Source of the DNA: Platycnemis pennipes
Taxonomy: Eukaryota; Arthropoda; Insecta; Odonata; Platycnemididae
DNA: 64,000 nucleotides
Direction of reading: 5' to 3'
Assembly (NCBI GenBank): GCA_933228895.1
Contig: OW121851.1
Coordinates: forward strand, 112,675,271 to 112,739,270
Each line of letters opens with the position of its first letter. Position 1 is the stretch's first letter. The translations under genes and the position numbers were made by a program. Of the stretch, positions 24,601-39,600 are shown in pieces. Below the pieces are notes generated by a model, which saw only the letters and a program-made list of their open reading frames with translations, searched no databases and was not told where the DNA came from.

Positions 24601-27600
24601 AATCCTAGACCCGAAACTCGGACACACCCCTTCTGATATCAGGACCAGCAGGGGCTTTCTGTAACTCGATAGCACGTTATATCGACGTCGGAAATTCGTT
24701 AGCACACCGCTAGGATGAGTTACCGTAAATTCCGCTTTCGTACACGCCGCCAACTTCGCCGGGTGCGGTGAACACAGTAGATATCGGCTGCACTCGGCTA
24801 CATTCGTATGTCTCCGCCGTCAACCGAAGCTAGCTTCCTCTGCCCTTTGTTACGCTAGCAACCCCTCCCGCTCCCCTTTTTCCGCTGCTCGGGAATTGTC
24901 TGCGTGCGCATGCTGTCTACCCAAGCTATGAGCGCACAGCTTCACCGGGATAGCAGTCATAACCGTCTGCCGGCTGTCTTTGCTTTAAGGGGTATAATGA
25001 ACATCCGTACTATTTAAGGGAGCTTATTATGCCTTTATACTGTTAATTTAGTAGCTTTTAAACAAATAATGAATAAATTATACAAACGGAATTTTATACT
25101 GAAGCAGTGCTTCACTTGCTTCATCGTACCGCACGCCACTGCCTCCGCTAAAGGGTTCACCTCCACGAGGCACCCTGAAAGTCGTGGCAGATGGTGCACG
25201 TGACATCTCTGCCAACGTTAGCCTAACAACGATGTGTATAACACAATGCAACAATCGAGTAATTTGTGGCGATCGGGTTGTAGCGGAGGTTATTGTTTCC
25301 TTTCCAAGTTCTGATTCGACCATTTTAAACAGAACCTTGACTTCATTGTGAATTCCATGAAGAGAATCCCCCCTGAAGGCCTACCCTTAGTCTTGGAATT
25401 GTAGATACTTGATTTCCGGGCCTTCTTCATCGAACTGAAGAAGCCAATTGGAACGTGGGAGAAATATTTCCCCGAGAAAATGAATAGAAGCAAAAGAAGA
25501 CATGGAAATCAAGTCTCTTCTTTTCCATGTCTTCATGCCATGAAGGTCTGGCAATAAAATAATTTGAATACTAAAATAATTTGAAACCGTTTGCCTGGGG
25601 CAACTTTTTGTAGTTATTATTTTGGGAGGCAACTAACAATTAAGGTTATTTTTGCCATAAATTATGGATGGGCCCAACAATTTAACAACGAAAGCGCCAT
25701 CTCCTTTTCAGAAGTCAGTCCTCCATGTGTATTTAATACAGTTGTAGAAAATTCAATGCGTGGATTGAAGTAACAAAGCTTAAACTGTAATCTTTAAGTC
25801 TTGGGATGCTGATGCCTCCTAAGACTTGACCTGTTCCTCACTCATGAGGTGGTCTTGCCTCCATTTTTGAAACCTCTGCTTTCCTTTGTTGAACTCATGG
25901 AAACTTTGGTTGCAATCATTCTTCTTGCTAAACAACAATTGAAATTGCATGGCAACATCAAATAAAACTGCCAGCTTAACAGTTGTATGGGTAAAGAGCC
26001 ACAATGAACTGAGGTCCTTTGGTAGCACTCAAGCCATGAGTTTTGCCCTGGTTTGGCATAAATCCCTTTTTGTGAGCTGACAAACTTGGGTTCTGGCCTT
26101 CTGGCATATTCAGTGTGTTTGTTCCTAATGCCAATCCTTGGTGGTGCCTTGTAGTACAAGAAGACCTTCAAACACTCATTTAAAATCATTATTTCAAAAC
26201 CATGTTGAGGACTGTACAAAATTGGAAAGCTTTCTTATTTTAATAATTTCCCCTATCCAAAATTTGGTAAAGTTAGAAATTGACTTCTACGTGAGTACCA
26301 TGCAGAGGATAGGTACTTAAAAACAGCATGATATATGTTATAAGGGATGTGAAACCATTTACCCTAAGCAACTTTCTTGTTGTTTTTCCTTTTTTTGTTT
26401 TTTTTAATTGGAGGGCAGTTTATATAATATGTATTAGGATTTAAGTTCAGTGTTCATGCCATTCATAATACCCAGCAAATTAAAGTATTGCTATTTTAGA
26501 ATTTTTAATCTCAATAATTTTTCAGTGAGGCAAGGTATATTGGTGTAGAATAGCAAGTACCTACTAATTGAATAACTTTGACAATGGTGGTATTCTTATC
26601 TGGATAATGTTCCAATAACAGACAATCTAGATTAAGATCCACGCCTGAGCGTTCAATACAAATAAATTATATTTTTAAGGTGAAATTTCCCCTTTCTGTT
26701 GAAGCAGCTTTACAACTGTTCACCACTGAACAGCTGTGTTGATCCATTGGTTGCTAGACTTAAGGTTGCCACCTAATTATATACACAGGTAGTGGATGCC
26801 TTTGGTTCTTAGAATTCAACAAATTTCTGATCCTATAATTTACTTGAGAATAGTGAAGTCTTTTCAAGCCTTTTCGGTAGCAAATAGACCCAAAAACTAT
26901 TTTACTTACAGGTGCAAGCCAGGTTATTTCAACTTGGACCTGGAGAATAAATTCGGTTGCACACCTTGTTTTTGTTACGGACACTCTTCAAATTGTCACT
27001 CGGCTGCTGGCTACTCACAGGGTAAGACTAACAATTGTTGCCGCAAACTCCTAAAGAGTGATAGAAGTTTTGTTGTTTCCTGTCTTCATTTATATAATTT
27101 GTATTTTTACCTCAGCATGCATATTTTCATTTTTTGAATATCCATGTTGTTAAAATGATGATTGTGAGATTACAATTTTAATGCCTGGGTTTTGTTGAAT
27201 ATGTTTACTTCCATTGCAGTGGTGATTGAAAGTATATTCACTCGCGGACTTGAGCATTGGACGGCTCAGGACTATTCTGGACGAAGTTCAAAGCTTCAGT
27301 ACAATGGTATTACTCAAGCGATTAGTGTCAGCTCACCAGATCGTGAACCAGTGTACTTTGTTGCACCAGGTAATTTTTTTTTAGTATTTGTATCTCCAAT
27401 TTAATGTCTTAGCATGGCTTATGTGGTATGAATGATAAAAACCATGAGTAATGAGTCAAATCATTAAAAACTCCTCAACAAATTCAATCACACCCATCTC
27501 TGAATGTTCATTTTGAAATTCCAGTACATATTCCCAGGTTGTCTCCTCGTTGATGTAAATTTATTGGCATTTGTCTTTTGATGAATCAATTTCAGAATAT

Positions 27601-30600
27601 AAATTTTTCATATTCCTTTTGCACTCATCCTTACATTTTACCAGTGGGAGTGTGCCTTTAGTCTCAGAATGAAAATAAATGTTTTGGGACTTGCATGTAA
27701 ACCATCTATAGAAACTTGGAAGATCAGAGTACTCTGGTCTTGGAAGTTTTGCTCAGAATTCAACCTTTCATTAAAAGTGAACTTCAAAACTGAAGGCTAT
27801 TCAAATTTTTCCTTTGTGACTTTGTTCTTAATGTAGGATAAAACTCACTGCTATGTGAGAGAACTTGACATTGAATTTGTCTATGTTGGATAGTATCATT
27901 TTCCGAAGTCTGTTACATACTTATGTTCCTTTCCTGAGGTGCATTTGTGGAAATATGATTGGAGCATTTTTTTAAAAACTATTTTCCGGGATGTGGGTCC
28001 CTGAAAACCACGAAGAATAAAAAATTTATAACTTTTTTTAAAGATAGAAATTATTTTATTGCTCTAGGGCATATGTTCTCTAAGACCAAAAACAATCTGC
28101 TGTAGAAATTACTAAATCAAGAAATAATTATTGTGTTAACACATATGTTGGGAACGATCAACCAATGCTCTTCAGATTAATGCTAAGGTTTCATCAGTAT
28201 TTCTAATTGACTGAATACTACCTATTTAATTTGTGCTGGAAATCACTGAAAATCTTTTGGGGAAAATGTAGGTTTCTTAAGTAAATGTGTTCTCTGTAAG
28301 TCAAAAGTAGATCCACTAGTTAGTGGTTAAATATTTTTAAAATAGTAGCATATTAACAAAACTCATCAATTATGTATAGAGATTAGATCTTTATATAATT
28401 CAATCAAGAGAAGTTTTTCGCACTTGTTTGGTTAATTTCGATTGGCCAAATAATGTATTTAATTTTGAACCAGCACATGTGATGTCCATGTACAAAACCA
28501 CTGGATTAACTGTTTGTCTTTCCACAGAACGTTACCTTGGTGATAAAAGAGCAAGTTACAACCAGGACCTATCTTTCCAGCTGCGTATTGGTGAGACTGG
28601 CCCAAGTATGAGTGTTGCTGACATAGTTTTGGAGGGACAAGGTCTATCTGTCACCCAGACAATTTTTGGACAAGGAAATAAATTTCCAACTGTCAAGGTA
28701 TTTTTGTAATCACAGATTTCACCCCTCAAGCTAGTTTAATGTACATGTGTATGGAGCTGGCTTTCCATCTGTTCGGTAGTTCAACATACATGAGTACATC
28801 GAACGGCATACATATGCCCTCTGAAGCTAAGGATCAGCTTCCCTTGCCTGCTCCTAATTCCTTTTTAACCCATGCAATGATACTTGACTTGAGAGAGTTA
28901 CATCAAGTAGAAATAGAAAATAGAAATGTAATGCTCCGTAAAAAAGAAACTTATTTTAAAACAAACTCACTCTACGAAAATCAATTTGCAGCTAGGTGTC
29001 CCCCAAGGCAATCGGCCTGAAGCTGCCCCCACCTTCAATCAAGAAAAATACAATACTGTTGGCCCAGCTTACAATGGCCTTCAACATAACACATACACAA
29101 ACATAGATAACCTTGCACATGGAACCACACATACGGATAGAGGACTAAAGAAAGTGTTTCCATATAACACAGTACAAACATATGCATACAATTGGGATAT
29201 CAACATTAGCATATTTGGGATAAAAGAAATCATTTACATTTTCTATGTTCATTAGTCATGGTTTTAGACAACTTAAGAATCCACTCAAACTCTTTGTAGT
29301 CTTAACATTCCTCATCATCATCTTTGGTCATCAGTCCTCAGATTGACGCAGCTCTCCACTTGAGTTCTTCTCTCGGCTAATCTCTTCATATTTACCTATT
29401 TCTTCTCTTTCACATCCTTCGTCACTTGTTCCATTTTTCTCACATGAGGCCTTCCTTTGCCATTCTTCCCATTCAATTGTCCTTCAATGATTTTCTTAGT
29501 CAGGTCATCGTGTCATAAGATATGGCCGATAAAGTTGTCCCATCTTCTTGTTTTAGTTTGCAGCAGTCTTCTCTTTTCTCCCACTCTTCTTTTGACTTTT
29601 TTGTTTGTCACTCGATCGATCCATTTTATCTTCATCATTCTTCAGTAGCACCGCATTTCGAAAGCTTCCACCCTTTTCTTCTCCACTGCTGTCATCGTCC
29701 ATGCCTCACTGCCATAAAGAAACATGCTCCAGATTTACTTTCTGATGTATTGTTTCCTTAGTTCTACTTTTGTATTTCCAGCGATAAGTAGATTTAAACA
29801 TTCCTAGGTAACAGTTCACGAGTGCGGGACTGGGGCGTCGAGAGGATGCATCTTATGGGCAATGTGACAGACAAGTTGTAAAGAGGGTTAACAGAGGGAA
29901 AAACACAGAAGAAAAGATAGGAAAAAGGGGAAAACAATAAGGAATGAAATATAAAATAAATGATGGAGTATGGGGCAAGAAAGGGAGGAGAGAAAATGAA
30001 GGAAAAGGAAATACTTATCACTATCTTGACGTACACACACGCAAAACAAAAAAAATGTGAAAATGCAAGGCGGAAGTGGGAAAGGGAGGGAGATTCAACA
30101 GAGAATACGCTTGGGAAAACCAAAGATAAAAAGATAAAATAAAACAGGTCTGTCCTGCCGGTGCGCATGAACAGTAACATATTAAATGTCTTTGGCCCAA
30201 TATAAAGGACACAACATTTATATAAAGATAAGTAGGGCTTTGGCATGACCAAGAGCACTGAATTCTTGTACAGTGTTCATGGGCATAACATAACAAAAAT
30301 CATTTTGAAGGGTACAATAGTGCAGTTTTTCAAATGAGTTTGGCGCATTGCCAATGCGAATAGCAATCATATACGCCGGTACCTAAATGTTAATAGCCCT
30401 AACATCTTAAAAATGGGGAAGGGATTTTCAAGACAGCCTAGAGAAGACGGTTAAGAGAATAACATATGGCCATGCCTTTTATTTCATTACAATTAGTGCA
30501 TGCACCAAATAATAATGCAAAAATCAATTTCTTACTCAAATTACTTAATCAATAATAAATTCAATGTGAGGCCTATTTATTTCCAATATCTGTTATTATA

Positions 30601-33600
30601 TTTTTAAATGTCAAATGTTCTAACTTACAAGTTATGCAAGCATATAAATGCATTTGTAATAAACCTAATACATTTGCATGGCAACCAACTCTCAGACTTA
30701 CCACAAAGTACCTGCATATGCCCAGTTTTTTTTCTTCATTATATCTCTCCTGCTATGTATTGCATCATACTATGATGTATGTCTTTGACTGCATATTCTT
30801 TTTTAATAATGCAAAATTATTTTTATCATGCTAAGTAATTGAGGACTCTTTCTTTTATTAAGAGTCAAGAATACGTGTTTAGGCTTCATGAACATCCTGA
30901 TTATGGTTGGCAACCAAGATTATCAGCCCAAGACTTCATGAGTGTCCTCTCCAATCTGACAGCTATCAAAATTAGAGGAACTTACAACAATGAAGGTATG
31001 GCATTATTTTCTAACTTTAACATTTCTTCAGACTCGAATATTGCATTTCACTTATTCATTCCCTGCTAATATATTGCATGTTGCAAATTTTACTAGAATT
31101 TTGTGGCCATGTCAATGGCAGATGCTTGTTCATGTTTTATTTTATATTAGCTTTCCTATAATTTTAGGATGACTCACATGACGTAATGTCAGTAGCATTT
31201 GTATGTATCAGCTACTTATCCCTCCATCAGAGCTTGAAGTTATTGGTATTAAACTAAATTTTGAAACTTGATTCCAATAATTTTTCTAAACGATTCATCA
31301 TCCTCTTCCTGATGTATTTTAGGAGTTGGATTCCTTGATGATGTTCGCTTGGAAACAGCTCGGCGTGGAGCTGCCGGAAAGCCAGCAACTTGGATTGAAA
31401 CGTGTAATTGTTCCCTGGGATATGTGGGACAGTTCTGTGAATCCTGTGCTCCAGGTTATCGTCATGAACCAGCTAATGGTGGCCCATTCGCCCGCTGTGT
31501 GCCTTGCAACTGTAATGGACATGCTGAAATTTGTGAAGCTGAGACAGGTATGCAATAAATAAGAGTTTCATATGACATGTGAATCAATTTCATGTCCAGT
31601 TAAATGCTTGTGAACAGTAATATTGGAAGTGATTACTGGGCATGATTCTCCTTATATGCAACATATAAGTAGTTGAGGTATAAAGAGAGGAGATATTCAG
31701 ATGAGTAAAGCAATGCCATTCCAAGTGATTACCCTTCAGACAACTGACCACAATTGGATGAAAATAGTCAACGGGAAATAAATGTTATTCCTTATGTGAG
31801 CTTAATTATATTTTATGCTGGCAGAATATTTAAATGTTGAAATAAATTCATACCATAACTCTTAACAAATGCAGAGTGTACCATTTCAGTAGACTGGATC
31901 CACACTGAGCCAAGCTCTGGACCAGGTCAATTTAAGTATTTGTTATTCCAGTTGGGTATTGAAGTAAAATTAATCCAATTTTAGCAGAGTTTCTTAAATT
32001 ATGACCCTCATTGAATGTGTTAATGAATGTTAGAATGAGTTTTTTGACATAATGTGTCGGTTTTTTCTTTTGCACTTAATTAATTTTGAACCATTTACTT
32101 TTGTGGATGGGAAGTATTAACCATAAGCTGAGTTTTTTGTGTCAATACTTATTCTGCCACTCTTTTTTAATGTGAATTTCAGGAATAATCTGTGATAAAT
32201 ATGTAATTTTATTCAAAATGTCTTAAAGTTGAATGTGAGGTTTTGCCTTTGTAATCAAATGGCTCATATTTTTTTCATTACTTCCCAGGTCGTTGCATTT
32301 GTCATGACAACACTGCGGGAGAGAACTGTGAACGATGTGCCAGAGGCTATTATGGGAATGCCCTTCAAGGAACAGCATTTGACTGCAAGCTCTGTCCTTG
32401 TCCAAATCAAGGAGCATGCATTCAGATAGCAACGGAAGTAGTGGTTTGCTTGGAGTGCCCGAAAGGATATGGAGGTATTGCCATAAATATAGAAGCTTTC
32501 AACTCCTAAAGAAATCAAATCTAATATGACTTTGCATCTGAAACCATAGTTTTGTGACCAAATAATGGTTACAAAGACAAAAGTGACCAATGCTGATTTC
32601 AGGAGCTCACAGTTCTCCTATAGGTGCATCTAGAGATGGGCAACTTGGTAAATTACCAACACCCCTGAAAATTACCGTAATAAACGGTAATTTTCAGAAA
32701 AGTTCTTTTTCAGAAAATTTCTTCCTCACGAAGAAACCATTGGAATGGGTAATATTAGAAATTAAGAAGCTAAAACGATTTTGTTTACACTGTGTCCATG
32801 ATTGATTCCAATTAATTCAGAGTAAAATAACAAATGCACAGAGGTATGTCTTTGGAACGAAAATTTCTCATAGTGTGACAAAAGAGAGGCAAATTGCGTG
32901 TTGCTGCCAACTTCATTTTCATTTTTTTAATGTGTTATAATAGATAAACGTTGTGATATGTTTGATATAAGCATCGGCATTTATATCTCAATGCTATTTG
33001 ATTTTGTTTGGAGTCCTCTGATAAGGATTTGCAGCTCAAAACTTAAAATTACCAGAAAATTACGGTAATTTTCGAAAATTACCGTAATTTACCACGGTAA
33101 TTTACCTCAATTGAAAATTACGGTAATTTACCCATCTCTAGGTGCATCTACTGAGTGAAAAAGTTTTTTTTTTCACATAAAAGAGTCAACCTTAACTTTT
33201 GGAATGATTAAGCTTAAATCCTGTGTCCCTGAGTGGAAGAGCCTACACAGGATGTACCAAATTGCTACACTGATGGTCACAGCTTGTATGGGAGACTATA
33301 CAGCTGAGTAGTCATTTGGGATACCTTGTGTAGACTTCCTCTCAGTCATACCTAGTCATGATCAATGTTCTTCCAATCAATCCAACATCATCATCAATGT
33401 TCTGATAATGGTAGGGTATTTCACAGTCCCTATCTGATCTACTTTCTCCTTATTTTAACTGTCCATGTTTATTCATTGAAATGTACCAGGAGAGGGTTAT
33501 TTTTGTCATCCTCAAGTGTATATTTATCCTGACACAATTACAAGATAGATCTCCAGAGTAGAATCTGATGAAATTTAACAGCCACCTCACCAAAGGAGCG

Positions 33601-36600
33601 AATTTAATTGCTCCTGTTAGTCTAACTCTAGGAGTCATAATTTGGTAGTGATGAATGATTAAAAACATTTTGAAACTCCTCCATCTTTTATCATCAAAGG
33701 ACCAAAATGCAACCTGTGCAGTGATGGTTACTATGGAGATCCAACTGGTCAGTTTGGCCCAGTTCGTGCTTGCCAACCATGTGACTGTAACACCAACGTA
33801 GACCTGAATGCTGTCGGAAACTGTAACAGGACAACAGGAGAATGCCTTAAGTGCATACACAACACAGGAGGGAAATTCTGCGATCAGTGTCTGCCAGGTG
33901 AGACTTTTCTTGGGAATCATACAGTGTGATTTCATTGTGATTTGTTGGATGAAATTTTGTTCAAATCTGTAAACACCACATTCAAGTTCTCTAGGTGTTT
34001 TCCCTATCTGCAATAATGAAATTGGACACATTGGATTCCTTAATGAACTAATAATTCCTGTCATTACTTCTGATACAAATTTTAGCTATACTTACAAGAA
34101 GTGCCACAGGGATTTCAGGAAAAATGTAATACATCAAAAAAGAAAATGCTCAGGAACCTTTAATTTTGTTGATATTGATTTGAAATGTCCTAAGTACGGC
34201 CATATTCATTGATTCATTAGTCTATGACTGAGATAGGTTTAAGGAAGTTCATCTGGTAATTTAGTTAAACCCATATTCATAGTGCCATATTAGCAATGAC
34301 CGACCTTAATCCAGGTAGCTTTAATCCAGAGAAAGTTAAACCTGTGGCATAATGGTTTGATGATGAGTTTAAGCACATCGAGTAGCCAATTTCTCATTAG
34401 CTTTTGTGGAGTGGTGATTTATGAAGGTGTTCTCTGAAATATTTTGATTCATCTCATCATTACAGGTAGTGTATGTGGCAGTGTTATTAGTTAGTTGTAT
34501 CAGTAGTATCACAAGAGATATCATTAGCTTAATAGTTCAGCTTTATATTCATGTGTTAATAATTTTTTATGCATTAGATTAGTGAAGTAGTATCATTCTC
34601 ATGGTAGGTAATTAGTTAATCTAGTTTTTTTGTTATTTCAATTTGCGAGCATGGGTTAATAAGTAAGCATTATACGTAAGTGTTTAGAGTTTTTGAATCA
34701 GTTATTATAGTTCACTTATATTTAGCTTTTGATCACTTATGAAGATGTAAATGTAAACAAGTATACTTGTTTATATTTCATGTTTTCAGTTTTTCTGTAA
34801 CTAATATCAATTCGTTCCATATTTTACACGTATTGACATCTTGTACATTTAATTAGTTATTAATGATTGTTTTAATTAGCAGTTCGTTTTTAGGAATAAT
34901 TTGGCTTATTTCATTGCATTAAATTTTCATGTAAAGGGACTTCCAATACAAAGTTACCACTTCAGAGCTGAAATTTTTTTGTCCCAAGTTGATGGTGATT
35001 TGACAACGCTGCATCATGGCTTCCCTCTGGCGGAGCCTCGTGAAGTTCTAGCCGAAAACAAACCACCATTCCCTCCTCCCCCGTCCTCCTGTTTAGCAGA
35101 AGGGATTACTGAATAGTCGGTCTTGTTATATCCTAAATAAGGGGGCTATGGTGGGCACTCCATGGTCATTTTTTCCGACTTGCTCTGTATGACATTTGAA
35201 GTCCTGAACGTATCTCTATGCTCGCCACCATCATGAAAAAAAGCTGGACAAAATCCCAGAATAGCTTTCTTTGAGATAATAGACTTGAAACTTCACATAA
35301 ATACTCAGAAAAGGTTGCTAATTAAGGAATAATGCATCATTTGACATGATTCTCATCTGTTAGCCAGATACAGGGGCTCAAACATGACCAAATTTCCAAA
35401 TAAACACCTGTACTTGATTTGGTAGGTAAGTATAGATTTATCATCATCATTAGTTAGCAATTACCTTTCCTTCTCCTAATTAATCCTTTGTTTTTGTGTG
35501 TCTGTTGATACTTAGGCTTATTTACTTAGTGTATTTTGCTTTGAGGATAGTAGGATTAGATTATGAGGAACATTACACGATTTAGAAGTGATGGATAATG
35601 GCGTCAATTCTTTTACATTCTATGTTTTAACTGAACACCTAAACGAACAAACCAGTTACAAAATTCTGGAAGTACCCTAGTTACATAACGTATAGCGGTG
35701 TTGCCAGACATTCCATCCTCTTGAAGTAGGCAAGTCTTGGACTCAATTAGTCTCAGAGGCTATCTCCCTCAACCACAACTATGAATACCAACTTTTAGTT
35801 CTGTTCTAAACCATACTTAGACTGGACCTAATAATTCCAAACCCTAGGTTTTACTGGATATCTATGAATACGGCCGCTTGAGTTTACAAACAAATATTAG
35901 CTGGCAAAAAATTTTTTTTGCTCAATTGAAGTCAACAATGCATGTGATAAATATTTGGTCTACTCAAAGAGCTGATATATCAACTCACAGTTCTAAGAGT
36001 GTTGAAGAAGTGTTTAAATGCTTCATCAGTGATATCTCTATGGATCTTCATTGTGCTTGGTCACACTTCATGAATATTTTTTCATCAGGCATGAAAAAGG
36101 GCATACACATATGATCCCATTTCTTCAGATTTTGTGTCATACATTAAATTGGTAGTTTCAGTCATCAAGTGAATTAAAAAAGTGGCTATTGTGAGTAAAA
36201 TGCTTCTGGGGAGCTATAAATATTTTCATGCTATGGATAGCAAAATACCCTGTTCCAGAATATTTTAGACCAGGCACTGATAAAATTATGGCTCAGTTAT
36301 TGCTATTATGGAGGGGATTTTTAAGATGAAGCATTTTAAGCAATCATTGACTTCCATATGATGCATGGTTTTATTCTATGATCTACTGGTGTCTTAAATT
36401 ATTCTTCATTGTCTCTAGTCTAGCATTTGGAAATAATAATTAAATCTTAAGGTTTGGAATATTTTATCTTTGAACTAAATTGAGTGGTGAGCATTTCATA
36501 AATGAACCCGTATAAGGGTACAAGAACCATATTTCTCAAAAATTGTCTCATTTCTGGTTGTTGGATGTTGGATGTTGAAAAAACATGTTAGGAATTTGTT

Positions 36601-39600
36601 GTCATTGTCATTTCATCTATCCCCACAGGCTTTTATGGAGATGCCTTGGCTCTACCTAAAGGTGATTGCAAAAGGTGTCAGTGTTACAGGCCTGGAACAG
36701 AAGAAACAGATTCGGGGCCATCGATCTGTAATCAACTGACTGGTCAATGCCACTGCAAAGCTCATGTGAAAGGAACAAATTGTGATCAGTGTGAGGCAGG
36801 CTATTACAATATTCTCAGTGGAGAGGTACTTATTATCTATATTTCAACCTTAATTTATCGCAAAATGGTCAGTTCCTCAAATTTTGGGGAATTGTTTCAA
36901 TATCATGTTTGGAATTCTTTATTCAAAATTCTCTTAACTCTTTACAACTTCAACTTGAGTTAAACCTTTTTGGGATTCCATCTATTTTTTTGACTTGGAA
37001 ATATACAGATACATATTATTTTATGATCCTTTTCTTTACGATATGCTGGATTTATGAATGTATAAATGTAAGGGCTCATAGTAACAATGCTTAATGGTAG
37101 TTTTCCAAATATTCAGTTGTATATACAGTGACTAAATTGGGAAAGTACCTAGGTTATATAGTTGCAAAGGAAGTGTCCTGACTTCCCAGCCGGCACAAGG
37201 AGGTACAGATCCCTAAATAACCAGATAGTATCTGTTGAAATCGGGATAGGCAATGGGGGCAAAGGATCTCGTATCCCGGCATTAAGGATATGTTAGGGAT
37301 CGAGCATGAGGTGAAACGGGATCCACGGTGGATAGATGTCCGCAACAAAGGAGATAAGTGGTGGCGGTGGTGGAGTTACACATAATTTCTCACATAAGAC
37401 CGAGTCCTCTGATTGGCCGACACTCCGCCCGAACCAATGAGAGCCCTCCGCACAGACATATGTCGTGAGAGCGCCACTGTTGGCAGGAAGTGGAACTACG
37501 TCGCAATAGAGCGCGTATAGCGCCATGCATTGGTGATAATGAGAACTATTTCAATTGCTGACAAACCTCTCTTATATGTAACAAGAGAACGTTTTCATAG
37601 AAACTAATTCCAGCTATTAATACCACGTTACGATCGCTTCAAATCCCCTCTTATTCAACATATCTAATTATCAACCCTTGTTCACTAATGCACCACACGT
37701 TAACAATCATGATTGCTGCAGCAACAGCATTCTTCGTCAAGACTGCACTGAAAATAACAGCGATGAAGGACAACAAGCTCTTGCTTCAGGAAATATATTT
37801 ATTCATCCAGAACAAAAATCTGATGGGCAGAGAAAACTTCAAAAGTCAAGTTATGGGTAAAAACGTTGTAAATATTAATGTCTTAATTAGCAGCACATAA
37901 CGACAAAATGATGAGCACATGGTAACCAATTGTAATTTTTGAAATATGAATTTCATAAATATCACAGGTCGTGTCTTACTTTGATTTACTTACCTTGAAT
38001 TGCAAGGGAAAAGTCAGGTACAATTAAAGAATTCACCACATCTACTTAAAAATTGCAGAAAGGCAAAATTATGTTCAAGGTATGGCGGTCCAACTTAAAC
38101 TTTCGATGGTATCAATCCAAAAATTAGGATCCAAGAAGTATAGATAATTCTCGTCAATATCTTCGAGGCATGTGTCGTAATGCTTATGGTCCTAAAATGT
38201 TCACAGTTCTCAGCCCTCTTCTTTTTGGCAATAGGGATGATGATGTTCTTCTCAAAGTCCTTGGTTATCTCTCCTGTAGGGTACATATTGCATATGTTTT
38301 ATTTTATTTTTTTCTAAATTTTTTTTTTTTTAACTTTTATTTTTATTTTTAGTAGAAATACACTTACAATTGCCCTTTTACATAAGATAATAATTGTTTT
38401 CCAGATATAAATATCAAACCAGTACATAGAATAGACAAGGTATAAAATAGGTACTTAGGATATTTAATTGTTAATACAATTCATAACAAAGTATGATCTA
38501 GCCAAAAAAAGTAAAGTAAAATAGGTTATAAATTTGATTTCAAGCTTTTTTTAATTTGCTTCTGACTAGAATTTAACAAGTGGAAATTAAGAGCATTGAA
38601 ATTGCAATTGGTTTATTTCTCTCATAAATCTGTTCAAAGGCCTATGAAAAATATATTTGTTGTTTCAAAGAGGAATCTCAAAGGGAAAAGAATGTCTAAC
38701 ATTATTCGATGAAGGTACTCTAAAATTGATTCGAGAAAGTAACTCTGGGCAATCTATAAGGTTATTGCACTAGCTTAAATAGGAATAAAATATCAAAATA
38801 AAGCATACAAGATTCAAGTGTTTACAGCAAAAGTTCATTAAAAATAAAAGTGAAGGAATACGTTGGTCGATGTCTGAAAAATCTATGATGAACCTGTTGA
38901 CAAAATTTATGTTGAATTCTCTCAATTTTTTGTATCCTAATATCCAAATTATAAATGAAGTTCTAAAATGGTTACAGATTTAGTGGAGGCTCTAAATAGG
39001 CTCTTAATCTTAGTACCTTGGGGATTAAAGAAATTATTTAGGATCCATTAGATCACTAAGTTAATTGGTTTAAAATTTCGAGATAAATTATTTTTCGAGT
39101 GCTGATGTAATTCATTCTCTTTTTAAAAACGATAGAACTCGATGAACACTCAAATCAAATGTGGAACCAAAAATATTAATTAAGCGTTTATATATGCTTG
39201 AATGAAATAATTAAGCATGCATACATGCCCTTTGTGCATGAGAGAAAACTGTACCTCACTATGTTTGATTCCTGCAGGGATGTAGCCCATGTGACTGTGA
39301 TCTTATTGGATCATTGAATCACACCTGTGATATTGAGACTGGGCAGTGCAAGTGTCGCGAAGGAGTTGCAGGTCAAAGATGTAATGAATGTCAACCTTAC
39401 CACTATGGATTTTCACCTGAAGGATGTCTTCCTTGTGAATGCGACCCGATTGGTTCAACAGGATTTCAGTGTGATGCATATGGACAGTGCCCGGTGAGTG
39501 ACTTTTACCAAACTAAGAATTAAAGTCTGTAAATCATAATGTCATTAACATGGCGAAGCAGCCCTAGTTTATCTTCATCAGCATCCTGATTAATAGTGAA

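Noticed and set aside
28739..29255. Two plus-strand frames in intron 5 considered as extra laminin exons
   Set aside because: Exons 5 and 6 join directly in the middle of the L4 domain in the expected order; these frames have no L4 or LE similarity.
29794..30258. 154-residue minus-strand frame
   Set aside because: It arises from a purine-rich stretch read on the other strand (Phe/Ser runs); no domain is visible.
33190..33330. Resemblance to 5S rRNA internal promoter (cttgtatgggagac ... tttgggatacc)
   Set aside because: The match is too weak and scattered to call a 5S gene or a 5S-derived SINE.
33450..34064. 204-residue open frame on the minus strand, the longest in the window
   Set aside because: It lies opposite LanB2 exon 9 and flanking intron; the residues show no domain and the cysteine-rich exon explains the lack of stops on the other strand.
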